Positions 15,381 to 23,341 of a DNA stretch of 28,131 bases are shown piece after piece. A program made the translations under genes and the position numbers. The first letter of the stretch is position 1. Every line of letters starts with the position of its first letter. The notes below the pieces were generated by a model. That model searched no databases. It was not told the origin of the DNA and was given only the letters and a program-made list of their open reading frames with translations. Source of the stretch: Synechococcus sp. HW_metabat.54 (GTDB lineage Bacteria; Cyanobacteriota; Cyanobacteriia; PCC-6307; Cyanobiaceae); assembly GCA_018623675.1 (NCBI GenBank), contig JAAZVJ010000001.1, positions 1-28,131 of the forward strand, given 5' to 3'.

Positions 15381-16690
15381 AACGGCAGATCCCGATGGGT
15401 GAACTGACGCGTTCCACTGGCGAAGTCAGCAGCCACATGCCCCTCCCCACGCAGGCAATAGCGGTAAGTCACCAGCCCTTCCAAGCCCACCGGCCCCCTT
15501 GGGGGAAGGGTTTGGGTACTGATCCCCACCTCGGCACCGAAGCCGTACCGGAATCCGTCGGCAAAGCGCGTTGAGCAGTTGTGATACACACCAGCACTGT
15601 CGACAGCGCGCATGAAGCGTTCCGCTGTGGCGGTGTTGGTGGTGGCAATCGCCTCGGTATGGCGCGAGCTGTAACGGCGGATGTGATCCAGTGCGGCGTC
15701 AAGATCCGGCACCACCCGCACCGCCAGGATCAGATCGAGATATTCGGTGCTCCAGTCGGCATCGGTAGCCGCGTGGGGCACCCCAAATCCACAGCTGGCA
15801 GGATCACCCCTCAGCTCCACACCCACAGAGCCAAAGGCAGTCACGGCATCCGCAAGGAAGCGGTCGGCGATCGCCTCGTGTACCAAGAGGGTTTCGATCG
15901 CATTGCAGGCCGCCGGGTACTGGGTTTTGCTGTCGATCGCGATGCGGAGCGCTTCGGCCAGATCCGCTTCGGCATCAATGAAAAGATGGCAAACCCCATC
16001 GGCGTGGCCGAGGACAGGGATGCGGGTGTTGTCTTGAATGAACCGCACCAGTTCATTGCTGCCCCTGGGGATGATCAAATCCACCAGACCATCCAGGCGC
16101 AACAGGGCCAGGCTTTCCTGACGCGTCGTGAGCAGAGCCAACGCATCAGCGCTGACCACCGACTGCATGAGCCCCTGCTTCAGGGCCGCCATCACCGCCT
16201 GATTCGTGCGGTTTGCCTCGCTGCCTCCTTTGAGGATGGCGCCATTGCCAGAGCGAATGGCCAGTGATGCGATTTGAATCACCGCATCCGGACGGGCTTC
16301 AAAGATCACGCCCAACACCCCCAACGGCACAGTGATCCGCTCCAGCACAAGACCTGGATTGAGCTCACGATGCAGCTGACGAGCGCCTAGGGGATCCTTG
16401 AGGGCTGCGACCTGACGGACCCCTTCGATCGCACCAGCCAGTTTGCTGGCATCAAGCTTCAACCGGGCCACCAAGGCTGGAGCCAGGCCTTCTGCTGAAG
16501 CCTGCTCAAGATCAGCCGCATTGGCCGCAATGATCTGATCGGCGTGGTGCTCCAAAGCAACAGCCATGGCAGCAAGGGCGTCCTGACGCTGCTGATCAGA
16601 GGTCTGACCCAGATCAATCGCTGCACGCCGCACGCCTGTCGCCAGATGCAGCAGCTCAGCGGAGGGTTCGGGCACAGCCTGGCTGGTCAT
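15377..16690 (-). CDS. proA: Gamma-glutamyl phosphate reductase
   Basis: ProA reduces gamma-glutamyl phosphate to glutamate semialdehyde with NADPH, the second step of proline synthesis. The 437-residue product has the NADP-binding stretch [19 protein letters not shown] (121-139), GSEANRTN (156-163), the IPRGSNELV motif (207-215) and the catalytic Cys262 in [14 protein letters not shown]. Length is normal. proB is not in the window. The gene follows the ROK kinase by 24 nt, a gap nearly filled by a palindrome, and overlaps folB by 4 nt. Confidence 0.97.
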   Translation of the reverse strand: MTSQAVPEPSAELLHLATGVRRAAIDLGQTSDQQRQDALAAMAVALEHHADQIIAANAADLEQASAEGLAPALVARLKLDASKLAGAIEGVRQVAALKDPLGARQLHRELNPGLVLERITVPLGVLGVIFEARPDAVIQIASLAIRSGNGAILKGGSEANRTNQAVMAALKQGLMQSVVSADALALLTTRQESLALLRLDGLVDLIIPRGSNELVRFIQDNTRIPVLGHADGVCHLFIDAEADLAEALRIAIDSKTQYPAACNAIETLLVHEAIADRFLADAVTAFGSVGVELRGDPASCGFGVPHAATDADWSTEYLDLILAVRVVPDLDAALDHIRRYSSRHTEAIATTNTATAERFMRAVDSAGVYHNCSTRFADGFRYGFGAEVGISTQTLPPRGPVGLEGLVTYRYCLRGEGHVAADFASGTRQFTHRDLPL

Positions 16691-16696
16691 GATCGC

Positions 16697-16710
16697 GGGC
16701 AGATCTGCCC
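16697..16710. promoter_or_regulatory. Perfect 14-nt palindrome before proA
   Basis: GGGCAGATCTGCCC is its own reverse complement and fills most of the 24-nt gap between the ROK stop and the proA ATG, ending 6 nt before the start. In mRNA it would form a 5-bp GC-rich stem with a GATC loop where ribosomes bind. It could be an operator, a translation-limiting hairpin or chance. Confidence 0.45.
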
Positions 16711-16714
16711 TGCA

Positions 16715-17647
16715 TCATCCCGTTTCATGGGGCAAACGATCCAGAGCCAATCGATCCAGGGCTAGGCGGGCAGCACCAAGACGACCCGCTCCATTCCCGA
16801 GAGCACAAGGCTGAATCTCCAACCCTTCTCGACTCACGGCCTGAACCCGCATCTCCACTTCACGACGAACGGCGGGAAGGAAGTAAGGCGCCGCTGCAGA
16901 AAGACCACCACCCAACAACACCTTTTGGGGAGTGAAGACGTACACGAGAGAGCTAATCCCCACACCCAGCGTGCGGCCGTAGCGCTCCCAAACCGCCAAG
17001 GCTTCAGGCTCACCAGCAGCAGCACGTTGGGATAACTCAGTGGGTTCGCCGTCCCATAGCCTCCGCAGCGCAGCGATACTCGCGAACTGCTCCAGGCTGC
17101 CGCGGTTGCCACTGTTGCAGTGAGGTCCCTCAGGATCAATGCTGATCAGCCCAGGCTCCGCAGCAGCTCCGTTGTGACCGGTGAACAGGGTCCCTGAGAG
17201 CATCACCCCACCACCCACGCCGGTGCCCAAGGTGAGCAGCACCACATCGGTGCAACCTCGGGCTGCTCCTTTCCAAGCCTCACCCACCAGGGCACAGTTG
17301 CCATCATTTGCCAGCGTGACGCGCCGCTTCAATCGGGGCTCGAGCCAATCGGCGAGGGGCACCTCCTCCCACCCCGGGAGATTGATGCAGACCCGGGCCA
17401 CGCGAGCAGCAGCATCCATCGGACCGGGCAAGCCGATCCCGACCCGAGAGGCCAGGTGATCGGGATCCAGTCGGTCAACGGCCTCGCAGATCGCCATGCA
17501 CACAGCACCGGGCACTGCCGGTTGAGGGGTAGGGATGCGTTCTTGCTGAAGGCGTTCACCCTCAGCGTTGAAGCGGGCCAACTTGATGGCGGTGCCGCCG
17601 AGATCAACACCGATGACCTGACGAGATTGAGCCTCTCCGCAGCGCAT
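16715..17647 (-). CDS. ROK family sugar kinase without the zinc site
   Basis: This 310-residue ROK (repressor-ORF-kinase) protein has no N-terminal DNA-binding domain, so it should be an enzyme rather than a repressor. ATP and sugar motifs are present: GVDLGGT (13-19), LANDGNCA with catalytic Asp115 and GTGVGGGVM (141-149). The usual structural zinc ligands are changed. ExGH reads EPGL (164-167), and CxCGxxGC reads CNSGNRGS (177-184), leaving only Cys177. The sugar-contacting Glu164 and Glu186 remain. The substrate is probably glucose or another hexose, but is not certain. The C-terminus has a duplicated LALDR. It starts 2 nt after the tamB stop, implying coupling. It is unrelated in family to glk at 8508. 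Confidence 0.9.
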   Translation of the reverse strand: MRCGEAQSRQVIGVDLGGTAIKLARFNAEGERLQQERIPTPQPAVPGAVCMAICEAVDRLDPDHLASRVGIGLPGPMDAAARVARVCINLPGWEEVPLADWLEPRLKRRVTLANDGNCALVGEAWKGAARGCTDVVLLTLGTGVGGGVMLSGTLFTGHNGAAAEPGLISIDPEGPHCNSGNRGSLEQFASIAALRRLWDGEPTELSQRAAAGEPEALAVWERYGRTLGVGISSLVYVFTPQKVLLGGGLSAAAPYFLPAVRREVEMRVQAVSREGLEIQPCALGNGAGRLGAARLALDRLALDRLPHETG

Positions 17648-17649
17648 GG

Positions 17650-20600
17650 TCAGAACCGGAAGAACACCTGGAACTGGCTTTGCCAGGTGCCTTGATTGTC
17701 AACCGAGCCGTTCAGGCTGAGGTTGGGATTGATCTGATAAGACAAGGTTCCTTGTGGGGGGATGTCGTTGCGGTTCGGCGCAGCGATCACCGAAAAATTG
17801 AACCGTTCACTGAGATCGAGCCCCAGCTCCGTCACCACTGCCAGCTGGGGAGGCACCCGACCCGACACCCGTTCCTGTGAGTCTTTGATTTCAGGACTGA
17901 CGTAAGTCGGATAAAGGGCGAACTGGAGTCGTTCACTCAAGGTGTCGGTGAGTGTGCCGATCACCGGTGTCAGCAGCGACTGCCCCAACACGGCCGCCAG
18001 AGCTGCACCACCACCGGCGCTGGACAGGCCTGCCAACGAGTTGCCACCAATCAAACCCAAAAGCTGGGCCTCCGGCATCGGTGGTGAACTACGCAAAGTG
18101 AAGCTGTCCGCCAACCGATTCGCCGGCCCACTGGCCTCCACCATCACTTTCACCAGCCGCAACTGACCGCCAGCCGCCAGCGTTCCGCTGCCATTGGTCT
18201 CAAACACGTTGGTGGACAACGTGTTGTTTCCAGTACCCAGACTGACGCTGTCAGACACCCTGCTGACCAAGGCCACATCCACATAGGGGATCAACCCCAT
18301 GGACGGCGTGAACACAGCCACGTTGGGCAGCCGGCGATCCAACCGAAAGCTGGTGGTGAAGAAGGAAAGCCTGCCGGTGAGCAGCTGCACCACTCCCTGC
18401 AGGCGCAGGCTGGGATCCAGAGCTCCGTTCAAGGTGACGCGGCCCTTGGTCGTGAAGGCCGCCAAAGGGCCCATGGAGACAGCGAGCTTGGGGCCCAAAG
18501 TGACCCGCAGATTGTTGAACCCCAACCCCGGCAGCTTCGGCATGGCCGCTTTCAGTTTGCGGCTGGCATCTGCCTCCACATCCGGCCCCAACAACACCAG
18601 AGGCTCTTGAAAATCCCACTTCTCTTCAAGAAGCGTGTTGATCGACACCGGGGTCTCTCCAGCAGGAGAGTCGCCTGTTGTCGCAGCGTCTGTCTGGTTC
18701 GACTTGGATCGTCGTCGGGCAAAGAGTGACGGCGCCGGGCGAATCGTGCCGTGACTGATTTCAAGATCCCCAGACACCATCGGGCTGACCAAGGCACCGG
18801 AGATCCCGATTTCAGCGGAGACATCAACCTTGGCGATCGGAAGGTCAAGTCGGCTCTGCTGCAGCGACAACTTCAGCGGTTTCGCTTCCTGCGATGGACT
18901 GAAGAGTCCCAGTCCTCCCTGCCCCAGAAGCCGACCGCGCTGCCCAACCCGAGCTTGAAGAGACTGCACCTCCAGGCGGTTGAAATCAAACACCACTGAG
19001 GTGTTCAGCTCACGAATCTGCTGACCCTGAAGCTCAAAGCTCCCCTTGTCCACAACGAGAAAGCCATTGGCCTGAGGGGCTTGGAGCGTTCCGCTCAGGA
19101 TGAGACGTAAACGGCCGTCTCCATCCCTCCAAACCAATCGGTCATCGGTGAAACCGGTCAGGAAACGCAAGCCATCACCCCGAGTCAGTACCCGAACATC
19201 CAGCGGACCTGCAGGGTCCAGCGGCACCTGCCCAGTCACCACGACGGGCTCCGTTGCCGCCTCATCTTTCAAAGCAAGATCCAGCAGCAGCCCTTGCTCG
19301 CTCAGGCTGATCTGTCCCTTTGTCAAGGTGAGGCGATGCTCACCGATACGAGCACCTTCCAACACCAACTCCGTTGTGAGTTCGGGAACTCTTTTCCCGA
19401 GCCGATAGGTGCCCTGGAGACCAACGGCACCCAGCAACGCTGGAGGGACCGGTGCCACCAAGGCCAGCAAGGTGAACGGCAGATGTTGAAGGGAGAACTC
19501 CCCTTGTCCCGACTGCAAGGGGCCGCTGAGGGTGGCCACGAACGGTTCGATCTGGAGTGCGTGATCGACGTCATCGCCTTCGACCCAGAGATGGCCGCTG
19601 GCCTTGAGTTCAAGATTGAGGTCACCCAGTGATGGGCCACTGACCGTGACCTGAGCATCCATTTGCCCACGCAGATCGTCGGGATGGAAGCGCTCGGATC
19701 GCCGCTTTGCGTCATCCCGCTGCTCTTGCTCGTTCAGCACCCGATTGAGGGCCTTCAACTGACCCTCGAGAGATCCTCCGAAGGTCTGCACCAGCAGTGT
19801 GCCCAAGTCGGACGCATCGCCATCCGCCTCCACCCGGGGCTGATTGAGGGCAGCGAGCCGCTGCACACCACGGGTCAACCAGCGAGCTGTCAGCCCCCTG
19901 GCATCAAGATCCGCCTTCAAACCAGCTCCGAGGCGTCCTTTGGCCTCCAGCAACATCTGGCCACCATCGGGTGGCAACACTTCTCCAGTCAGCTGATAAA
20001 ACCGATCGCGGTAGGTGCCCTTCAGACGTGCCTGACGCACCTGCACCCCCAGCAAACCTGGCTGATCCAGCACGAACGTGCCGGCCATGGCCAGGGGTTG
20101 CAAGCCCAAGGTGCCTTGTCCGGACAGATCTCCGTACAGCCCTTCCCAGCGACCCTTCGGTGTGAGCGCCAGCTCCAGGCCATCCAGGGGCAAGCGCTCG
20201 GCTCGCCAGCTGTAGGAGGCGGGAGTCCCCTCCAGCACCAACTCCCCGTTTTGACGTTGCAGGGTCACCTTGGTCGGCAACCAATCCCCCCCCAGATCAG
20301 CGCGTAATGACCCGCCAATCAGGCCATTCACCGGCGCCATCCGCAGTTGACTGATCCCTGAGGGCTGACCTTGAAAACGCCCCCACCAGGTTTCCGCCAA
20401 GCGCAACGTGCCGGCCTGAGGATTCACAAGCCGCAGATCCAGATCGGGACGCACTGCCTTTAAAGGCCCCTGCACGGTCCCTGAGGCCGAGAGGTAACCA
20501 TCCATGGGCGTGCCGACCAGGGGGCCAAGCCGTGCCAGGGGAAAATCCTGCAGCTGCAGGGCCCCCTTCAGGGCACCAATCTCAGCGCCAGTGCCACGCC

Positions 20601-22059
20601 AACGCACCGGCAACACGGCACGGGCTTGAAGTGTGTCGCTCTGAAACCGGTCAAGACGGGCCACCCCCTCGGCAGCATCCCAACTCGCCTGCAACGACCA
20701 ATCGCGCAGCAATGGATTCAGCCGCTGGGTGAGCTGGAGCTGAAACCTTGGGCTGTTGGTCGCGCCGCTGAAACTGAAAGACCCCATCACTGGGGTGTTT
20801 TGACCCAAAAGCTCAGGCGCAAGTGAGATGCCCTTCCATCCACTCCCCGCCAGTTCAAGATGCTGGCTCTGGATCCCAAGTTGTGGGAACACAGCACCAC
20901 GCGCCCTGAGCCCTAAGCCTTGCCCGTCTAAATCCAAACGATCGAGGTGGACCCGCATCGGTTGCTGGCCACGCCAATCGCCACTGAGTTGGAGCTGGAG
21001 ACTGAGCGGTGGCTGCGTCGCCAACGTCTCCGGCAAACGCCAACGGCCCAAGATTCGCAAGCGCGGTTGTCGCCAAGCGCCCTCCAGAACAGCTCTGAGC
21101 TGGCGATCTTCTCCAGGCTGATGAAGTTTCAGGCGCAGATTAAAAGCGCGATTGAGCGCCACATCGCCTTGAAGTTGTGCCTGATAGGAGCCCCACGTCC
21201 AACGACTCGTCGGGATGCGTAAACGATCGCCCTTACAGCTGACCTGCAATTGAGGGCTTCGTACAGGAGCATCCAAGCCTGAGCCCGTGAGGGCAAAGCC
21301 CACCAGCGACATTCCCCCCTGACAACGAGCCCTATCTCCATCCCAAGCCAAGCGAAGATTGCCGCCAACTTGACCTTCAAGGCTGACTGGTTCAGAGGCG
21401 GGGATTAAGCCCTTGAGGTTGCGAAGACGCAGTTTTTCAACGCGTGCTTGCAGGTCAAGCTGGGGCTCACGCCAGTCACCTTTCAGTCGAAGAGCAACGT
21501 TTCCCTGCTCTGGGAGCGCCAATTTGAGAGCCGCAGTGCCCCGTGATTGATCCAACTGCAGCGCTGCACGCCCTGCCAACTGCACATCCAACCCTGCCGG
21601 GATGATCCGCACGCGTGCGGGATCCTGCAAACGAATCGCGAGGTCGAGCCTGGGCAGTGAGCCTTTCCCTGCCGGCCCTGGTACCCAGTAAGCCCCCTCG
21701 GCGTTACGACGCAGATTGAGCTGAACTCCCCGTAACCGCACCACGGCCACGGGCTTCAGGCGCCAGAGGCTGGCCAAGGGGTCGAGGCCAATGTGGATGC
21801 TTCTCACAGAAGCGGTGGAGCCATCGCGGGGCCCTGGTCCAACCGACGAAGGGCCAAGGGCTAGGCCCGTTGGTCGCAAACCTTGATAAGCACCGATGGT
21901 CAGGGGGTGTCCGAGTGGTGTCGAAAGCTGCTGCTCAAGCTCTGGGCGGAGATCGTCCACCACGGCGCCGACAAAGCGATCAAGAGCGATCCACCCAGTG
22001 ACAGCGAGCACTCCCAGGGCAATTCCTCCCCCCAAAAAGCGCCTGGGGAGGGTCTTCAT
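17650..22059 (-). CDS. tamB: TamB/DUF490 family translocation and assembly module protein
   Basis: A very large (1469-residue) protein of the TamB family, related to chloroplast Tic236. These proteins bridge inner and outer membranes and help outer-membrane biogenesis or lipid transfer. The N-terminus MKTLPRRF followed by LGGGIALGVLAVTGWIAL is a signal anchor. The long middle region is repetitive beta structure (many R/Q-L-x-L-x-G runs). The last 350 residues are the DUF490 domain, with SRVSDSVSLGTGNN, LLGLIGGNSLAGL and a terminal beta strand ending QFQVFFRF. I chose the ATG at 22059; the in-frame ATG at 22077 would add MGSGSP ahead of the basic residues. It is the first gene of the minus-strand run and divergent from ycf51, so a promoter should lie between 22060 and 22141. 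Confidence 0.92.
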   Translation of the reverse strand: MKTLPRRFLGGGIALGVLAVTGWIALDRFVGAVVDDLRPELEQQLSTPLGHPLTIGAYQGLRPTGLALGPSSVGPGPRDGSTASVRSIHIGLDPLASLWRLKPVAVVRLRGVQLNLRRNAEGAYWVPGPAGKGSLPRLDLAIRLQDPARVRIIPAGLDVQLAGRAALQLDQSRGTAALKLALPEQGNVALRLKGDWREPQLDLQARVEKLRLRNLKGLIPASEPVSLEGQVGGNLRLAWDGDRARCQGGMSLVGFALTGSGLDAPVRSPQLQVSCKGDRLRIPTSRWTWGSYQAQLQGDVALNRAFNLRLKLHQPGEDRQLRAVLEGAWRQPRLRILGRWRLPETLATQPPLSLQLQLSGDWRGQQPMRVHLDRLDLDGQGLGLRARGAVFPQLGIQSQHLELAGSGWKGISLAPELLGQNTPVMGSFSFSGATNSPRFQLQLTQRLNPLLRDWSLQASWDAAEGVARLDRFQSDTLQARAVLPVRWRGTGAEIGALKGALQLQDFPLARLGPLVGTPMDGYLSASGTVQGPLKAVRPDLDLRLVNPQAGTLRLAETWWGRFQGQPSGISQLRMAPVNGLIGGSLRADLGGDWLPTKVTLQRQNGELVLEGTPASYSWRAERLPLDGLELALTPKGRWEGLYGDLSGQGTLGLQPLAMAGTFVLDQPGLLGVQVRQARLKGTYRDRFYQLTGEVLPPDGGQMLLEAKGRLGAGLKADLDARGLTARWLTRGVQRLAALNQPRVEADGDASDLGTLLVQTFGGSLEGQLKALNRVLNEQEQRDDAKRRSERFHPDDLRGQMDAQVTVSGPSLGDLNLELKASGHLWVEGDDVDHALQIEPFVATLSGPLQSGQGEFSLQHLPFTLLALVAPVPPALLGAVGLQGTYRLGKRVPELTTELVLEGARIGEHRLTLTKGQISLSEQGLLLDLALKDEAATEPVVVTGQVPLDPAGPLDVRVLTRGDGLRFLTGFTDDRLVWRDGDGRLRLILSGTLQAPQANGFLVVDKGSFELQGQQIRELNTSVVFDFNRLEVQSLQARVGQRGRLLGQGGLGLFSPSQEAKPLKLSLQQSRLDLPIAKVDVSAEIGISGALVSPMVSGDLEISHGTIRPAPSLFARRRSKSNQTDAATTGDSPAGETPVSINTLLEEKWDFQEPLVLLGPDVEADASRKLKAAMPKLPGLGFNNLRVTLGPKLAVSMGPLAAFTTKGRVTLNGALDPSLRLQGVVQLLTGRLSFFTTSFRLDRRLPNVAVFTPSMGLIPYVDVALVSRVSDSVSLGTGNNTLSTNVFETNGSGTLAAGGQLRLVKVMVEASGPANRLADSFTLRSSPPMPEAQLLGLIGGNSLAGLSSAGGGAALAAVLGQSLLTPVIGTLTDTLSERLQFALYPTYVSPEIKDSQERVSGRVPPQLAVVTELGLDLSERFNFSVIAAPNRNDIPPQGTLSYQINPNLSLNGSVDNQGTWQSQFQVFFRF

Positions 22060-22077
22060 TGGTGACCCACTGCCCAT

Positions 22078-22141
22078 TGGCTGCGTCAGTCATGGCTGCG
22101 GTGCGCGCAATATAAGGAGCACTTCCGATGATCACCAGCCC
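22078..22141. promoter_or_regulatory. Divergent tamB/ycf51 intergenic region with AAGGAG and TATAAG
   Basis: This short gap must serve both directions. On the plus strand TATAAG (22111-22116) overlaps AAGGAG (22114-22119). The AAGGAG lies 8 nt before an ATG at 22128, but 22 nt before the ycf51 ATG. Either it is the ribosome-binding site of a tiny leader ORF, or TATAAG is a -10 element giving a leader of about 20 nt. No clear -35 is seen for either direction. Confidence 0.4.
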
Positions 22142-22145
22142 ATGA
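22128..22145 (+). CDS. Possible five-codon leader ORF upstream of ycf51
   Basis: ATG ATC ACC AGC CCA TGA encodes MITSP and has a strong Shine-Dalgarno (AAGGAG, 8 nt upstream), which most genes in this window lack. Its stop codon overlaps the ycf51 start as ATGA, the arrangement used for translational coupling. It may deliver ribosomes to ycf51, which has no ribosome-binding site of its own. It is too short to assess by coding statistics. Confidence 0.3.
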   Translation: MITSP

Positions 22146-22603
22146 ACCTCCCTCAGCTGATTCAAAGCTCCACGGGATGGCTGGCCTGGGGAGGACTTGC
22201 CTTCGGTGTTTTGACGGCAGTTGCCTTCCTCGCCAAATGGGGGTTGCGCTTTCGTCTGGTGGGGGTCACCAGCTTCACGCTCTTGTTGGCGGTGAGCAGC
22301 TGGGCCTTCACCGTGAGCTACACCCCTCCGGTGGTGATTGAGGGGGCGTTGAGAGCCCCCGTGGTGTTTGACAACGGCAACGACCTGGTGGTGGCCCAGG
22401 CCCCGGATGACATCGAAACCAGCGCCGTAGAACCGACCTTGGCCCAATTGGCGGGCAACCTTCGCCCCGGTGGCCGCAGCAGCGACGTCGTGGTGATCCG
22501 TCTGCGGCAACTGAAAGCGGTCGGTGAAGGCATCAGCGAACCCGTTGTTCTCGGCCAAACGGAAGTTCGTAACGCCATCAAACCGGTGCCTCCCCAAGGA
22601 TGA
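22142..22603 (+). CDS. ycf51: Ycf51 family protein (DUF2518)
   Basis: A 153-residue membrane protein conserved in cyanobacteria and some plastids; function is not established. Two hydrophobic segments (about residues 13-32, GWLAWGGLAFGVLTAVAFLA, and 38-56) are followed by a soluble part with TPPVVIEGALRAPVVFDNGNDLVV and DVVVIRLRQLK. Length and layout fit Ycf51. No other in-frame ATG, GTG or TTG lies nearby upstream, so the start at 22142 is favoured despite lacking its own Shine-Dalgarno. The stop overlaps the next gene as ATGA. Confidence 0.9.
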   Translation: MNLPQLIQSSTGWLAWGGLAFGVLTAVAFLAKWGLRFRLVGVTSFTLLLAVSSWAFTVSYTPPVVIEGALRAPVVFDNGNDLVVAQAPDDIETSAVEPTLAQLAGNLRPGGRSSDVVVIRLRQLKAVGEGISEPVVLGQTEVRNAIKPVPPQG

Positions 22604-23004
22604 GTCGCGTCAGCCCCCTGAACACTCTTCCCCAGAGTTTCAGGCATGAACAGAAGGAGCTGGAGGCTGCTGAGATCGGGACCTGGGGTCAACTCCAAGA
22701 TCTCGACGACCTTCAACTCAGCAAGCTGTGCCGCAGCGGCAGAGCCAGTGCGCGCAATCTCAAACGCTTGCGGGGGATGGCCGATCTGGTGTGCAACCTG
22801 GATCTCGCACCATCTGATGCAGCACTGCTGATGCATGCGGGCATTGCCACGGTGGCAGCACTGGCCTCCGCCTCGCCCCAAGACGTGGTGACACGAACCG
22901 GACGCCTGGAACGCCAGCTGCGTAGCGGCCGTCCACCTGTGGTGGATCTGGTTGTGGCCCGTCGCTGGATCCAATCGGCGCAGGCATGGCAGACCAGGAA
23001 CTGA
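22600..23004 (+). CDS. Small helix-hairpin-helix-type protein (DUF4332-like)
   Basis: A 134-residue soluble protein. Repeated motifs such as EAAEIGTWGQLQDLDDLQLSKLC, NLKRLRGMADLV and LLMHAGIATVAALASASPQDV look like tandem helix-hairpin-helix units, as in DUF4332-like proteins. Such units often bind nucleic acid or other proteins non-specifically; the role here is unknown. It overlaps ycf51 by 4 nt (ATGA), so the two are very likely translated together. The family assignment is by pattern and moderately sure. Confidence 0.78.
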   Translation: MSRVSPLNTLPQSFRHEQKELEAAEIGTWGQLQDLDDLQLSKLCRSGRASARNLKRLRGMADLVCNLDLAPSDAALLMHAGIATVAALASASPQDVVTRTGRLERQLRSGRPPVVDLVVARRWIQSAQAWQTRN

Positions 23005-23068
23005 CCCAGCAACCCGCCAGATCCCATCGCGACCGTCTCAAATGAGAGGAGTTCTTTGAGGGAGATCA

Positions 23069-23341
23069 ATGCGCCACCTGGCTTTTCTCCTATCCCTCTT
23101 GAGTCTCGCGGCTTCCACGCCCGCCTCGCTTGCCCAGTCGTCGTTGCTGGAGAGTGTCAAGCGCAACCCCAACGAAGCCCGCGCCCTGTGTGGCAGGTTC
23201 CGCACGTTGAACCAGCAAGGCATTTCCGCCACATCCGACCCCGCCATCTCCACCCTGGCCCGTGAACGGGGGCTGACCCCAGGGGATGCCGAAATTCTGG
23301 CGGTCTACGTGATCGGTCTTCACTGCTCGGATGTGTCCTGA
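23069..23341 (+). CDS. Small exported protein of unknown function
   Basis: A 90-residue protein with a clear signal peptide: MRH, a hydrophobic LAFLLSLLSLAAS run and a likely cleavage after TPASLA (about residue 22). The mature part of about 68 residues is mostly helical, with two Cys (in ALCGRF and LHCSDV) that could form a disulfide in the periplasm. I do not recognise the family. A good ribosome-binding site, GAGGGAG, precedes the ATG. Its last 11 nt overlap the start of the downstream hydrolase gene. Confidence 0.78.
   Translation: MRHLAFLLSLLSLAASTPASLAQSSLLESVKRNPNEARALCGRFRTLNQQGISATSDPAISTLARERGLTPGDAEILAVYVIGLHCSDVS

Noticed and set aside
15867..15874. HIP1 octamer GCGATCGC
   Set aside because: A single full copy inside proA, not an array; consistent with the HIP1-poor genomes of marine picocyanobacteria.
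15581..16267. 228-codon plus-strand open frame inside proA
   Set aside because: Antisense to the conserved proA sequence with no protein-family features; a codon-bias shadow.
19663..20307. 214-codon plus-strand open frame inside tamB
   Set aside because: Antisense to tamB, Gln- and His-rich without domain features, no start context.
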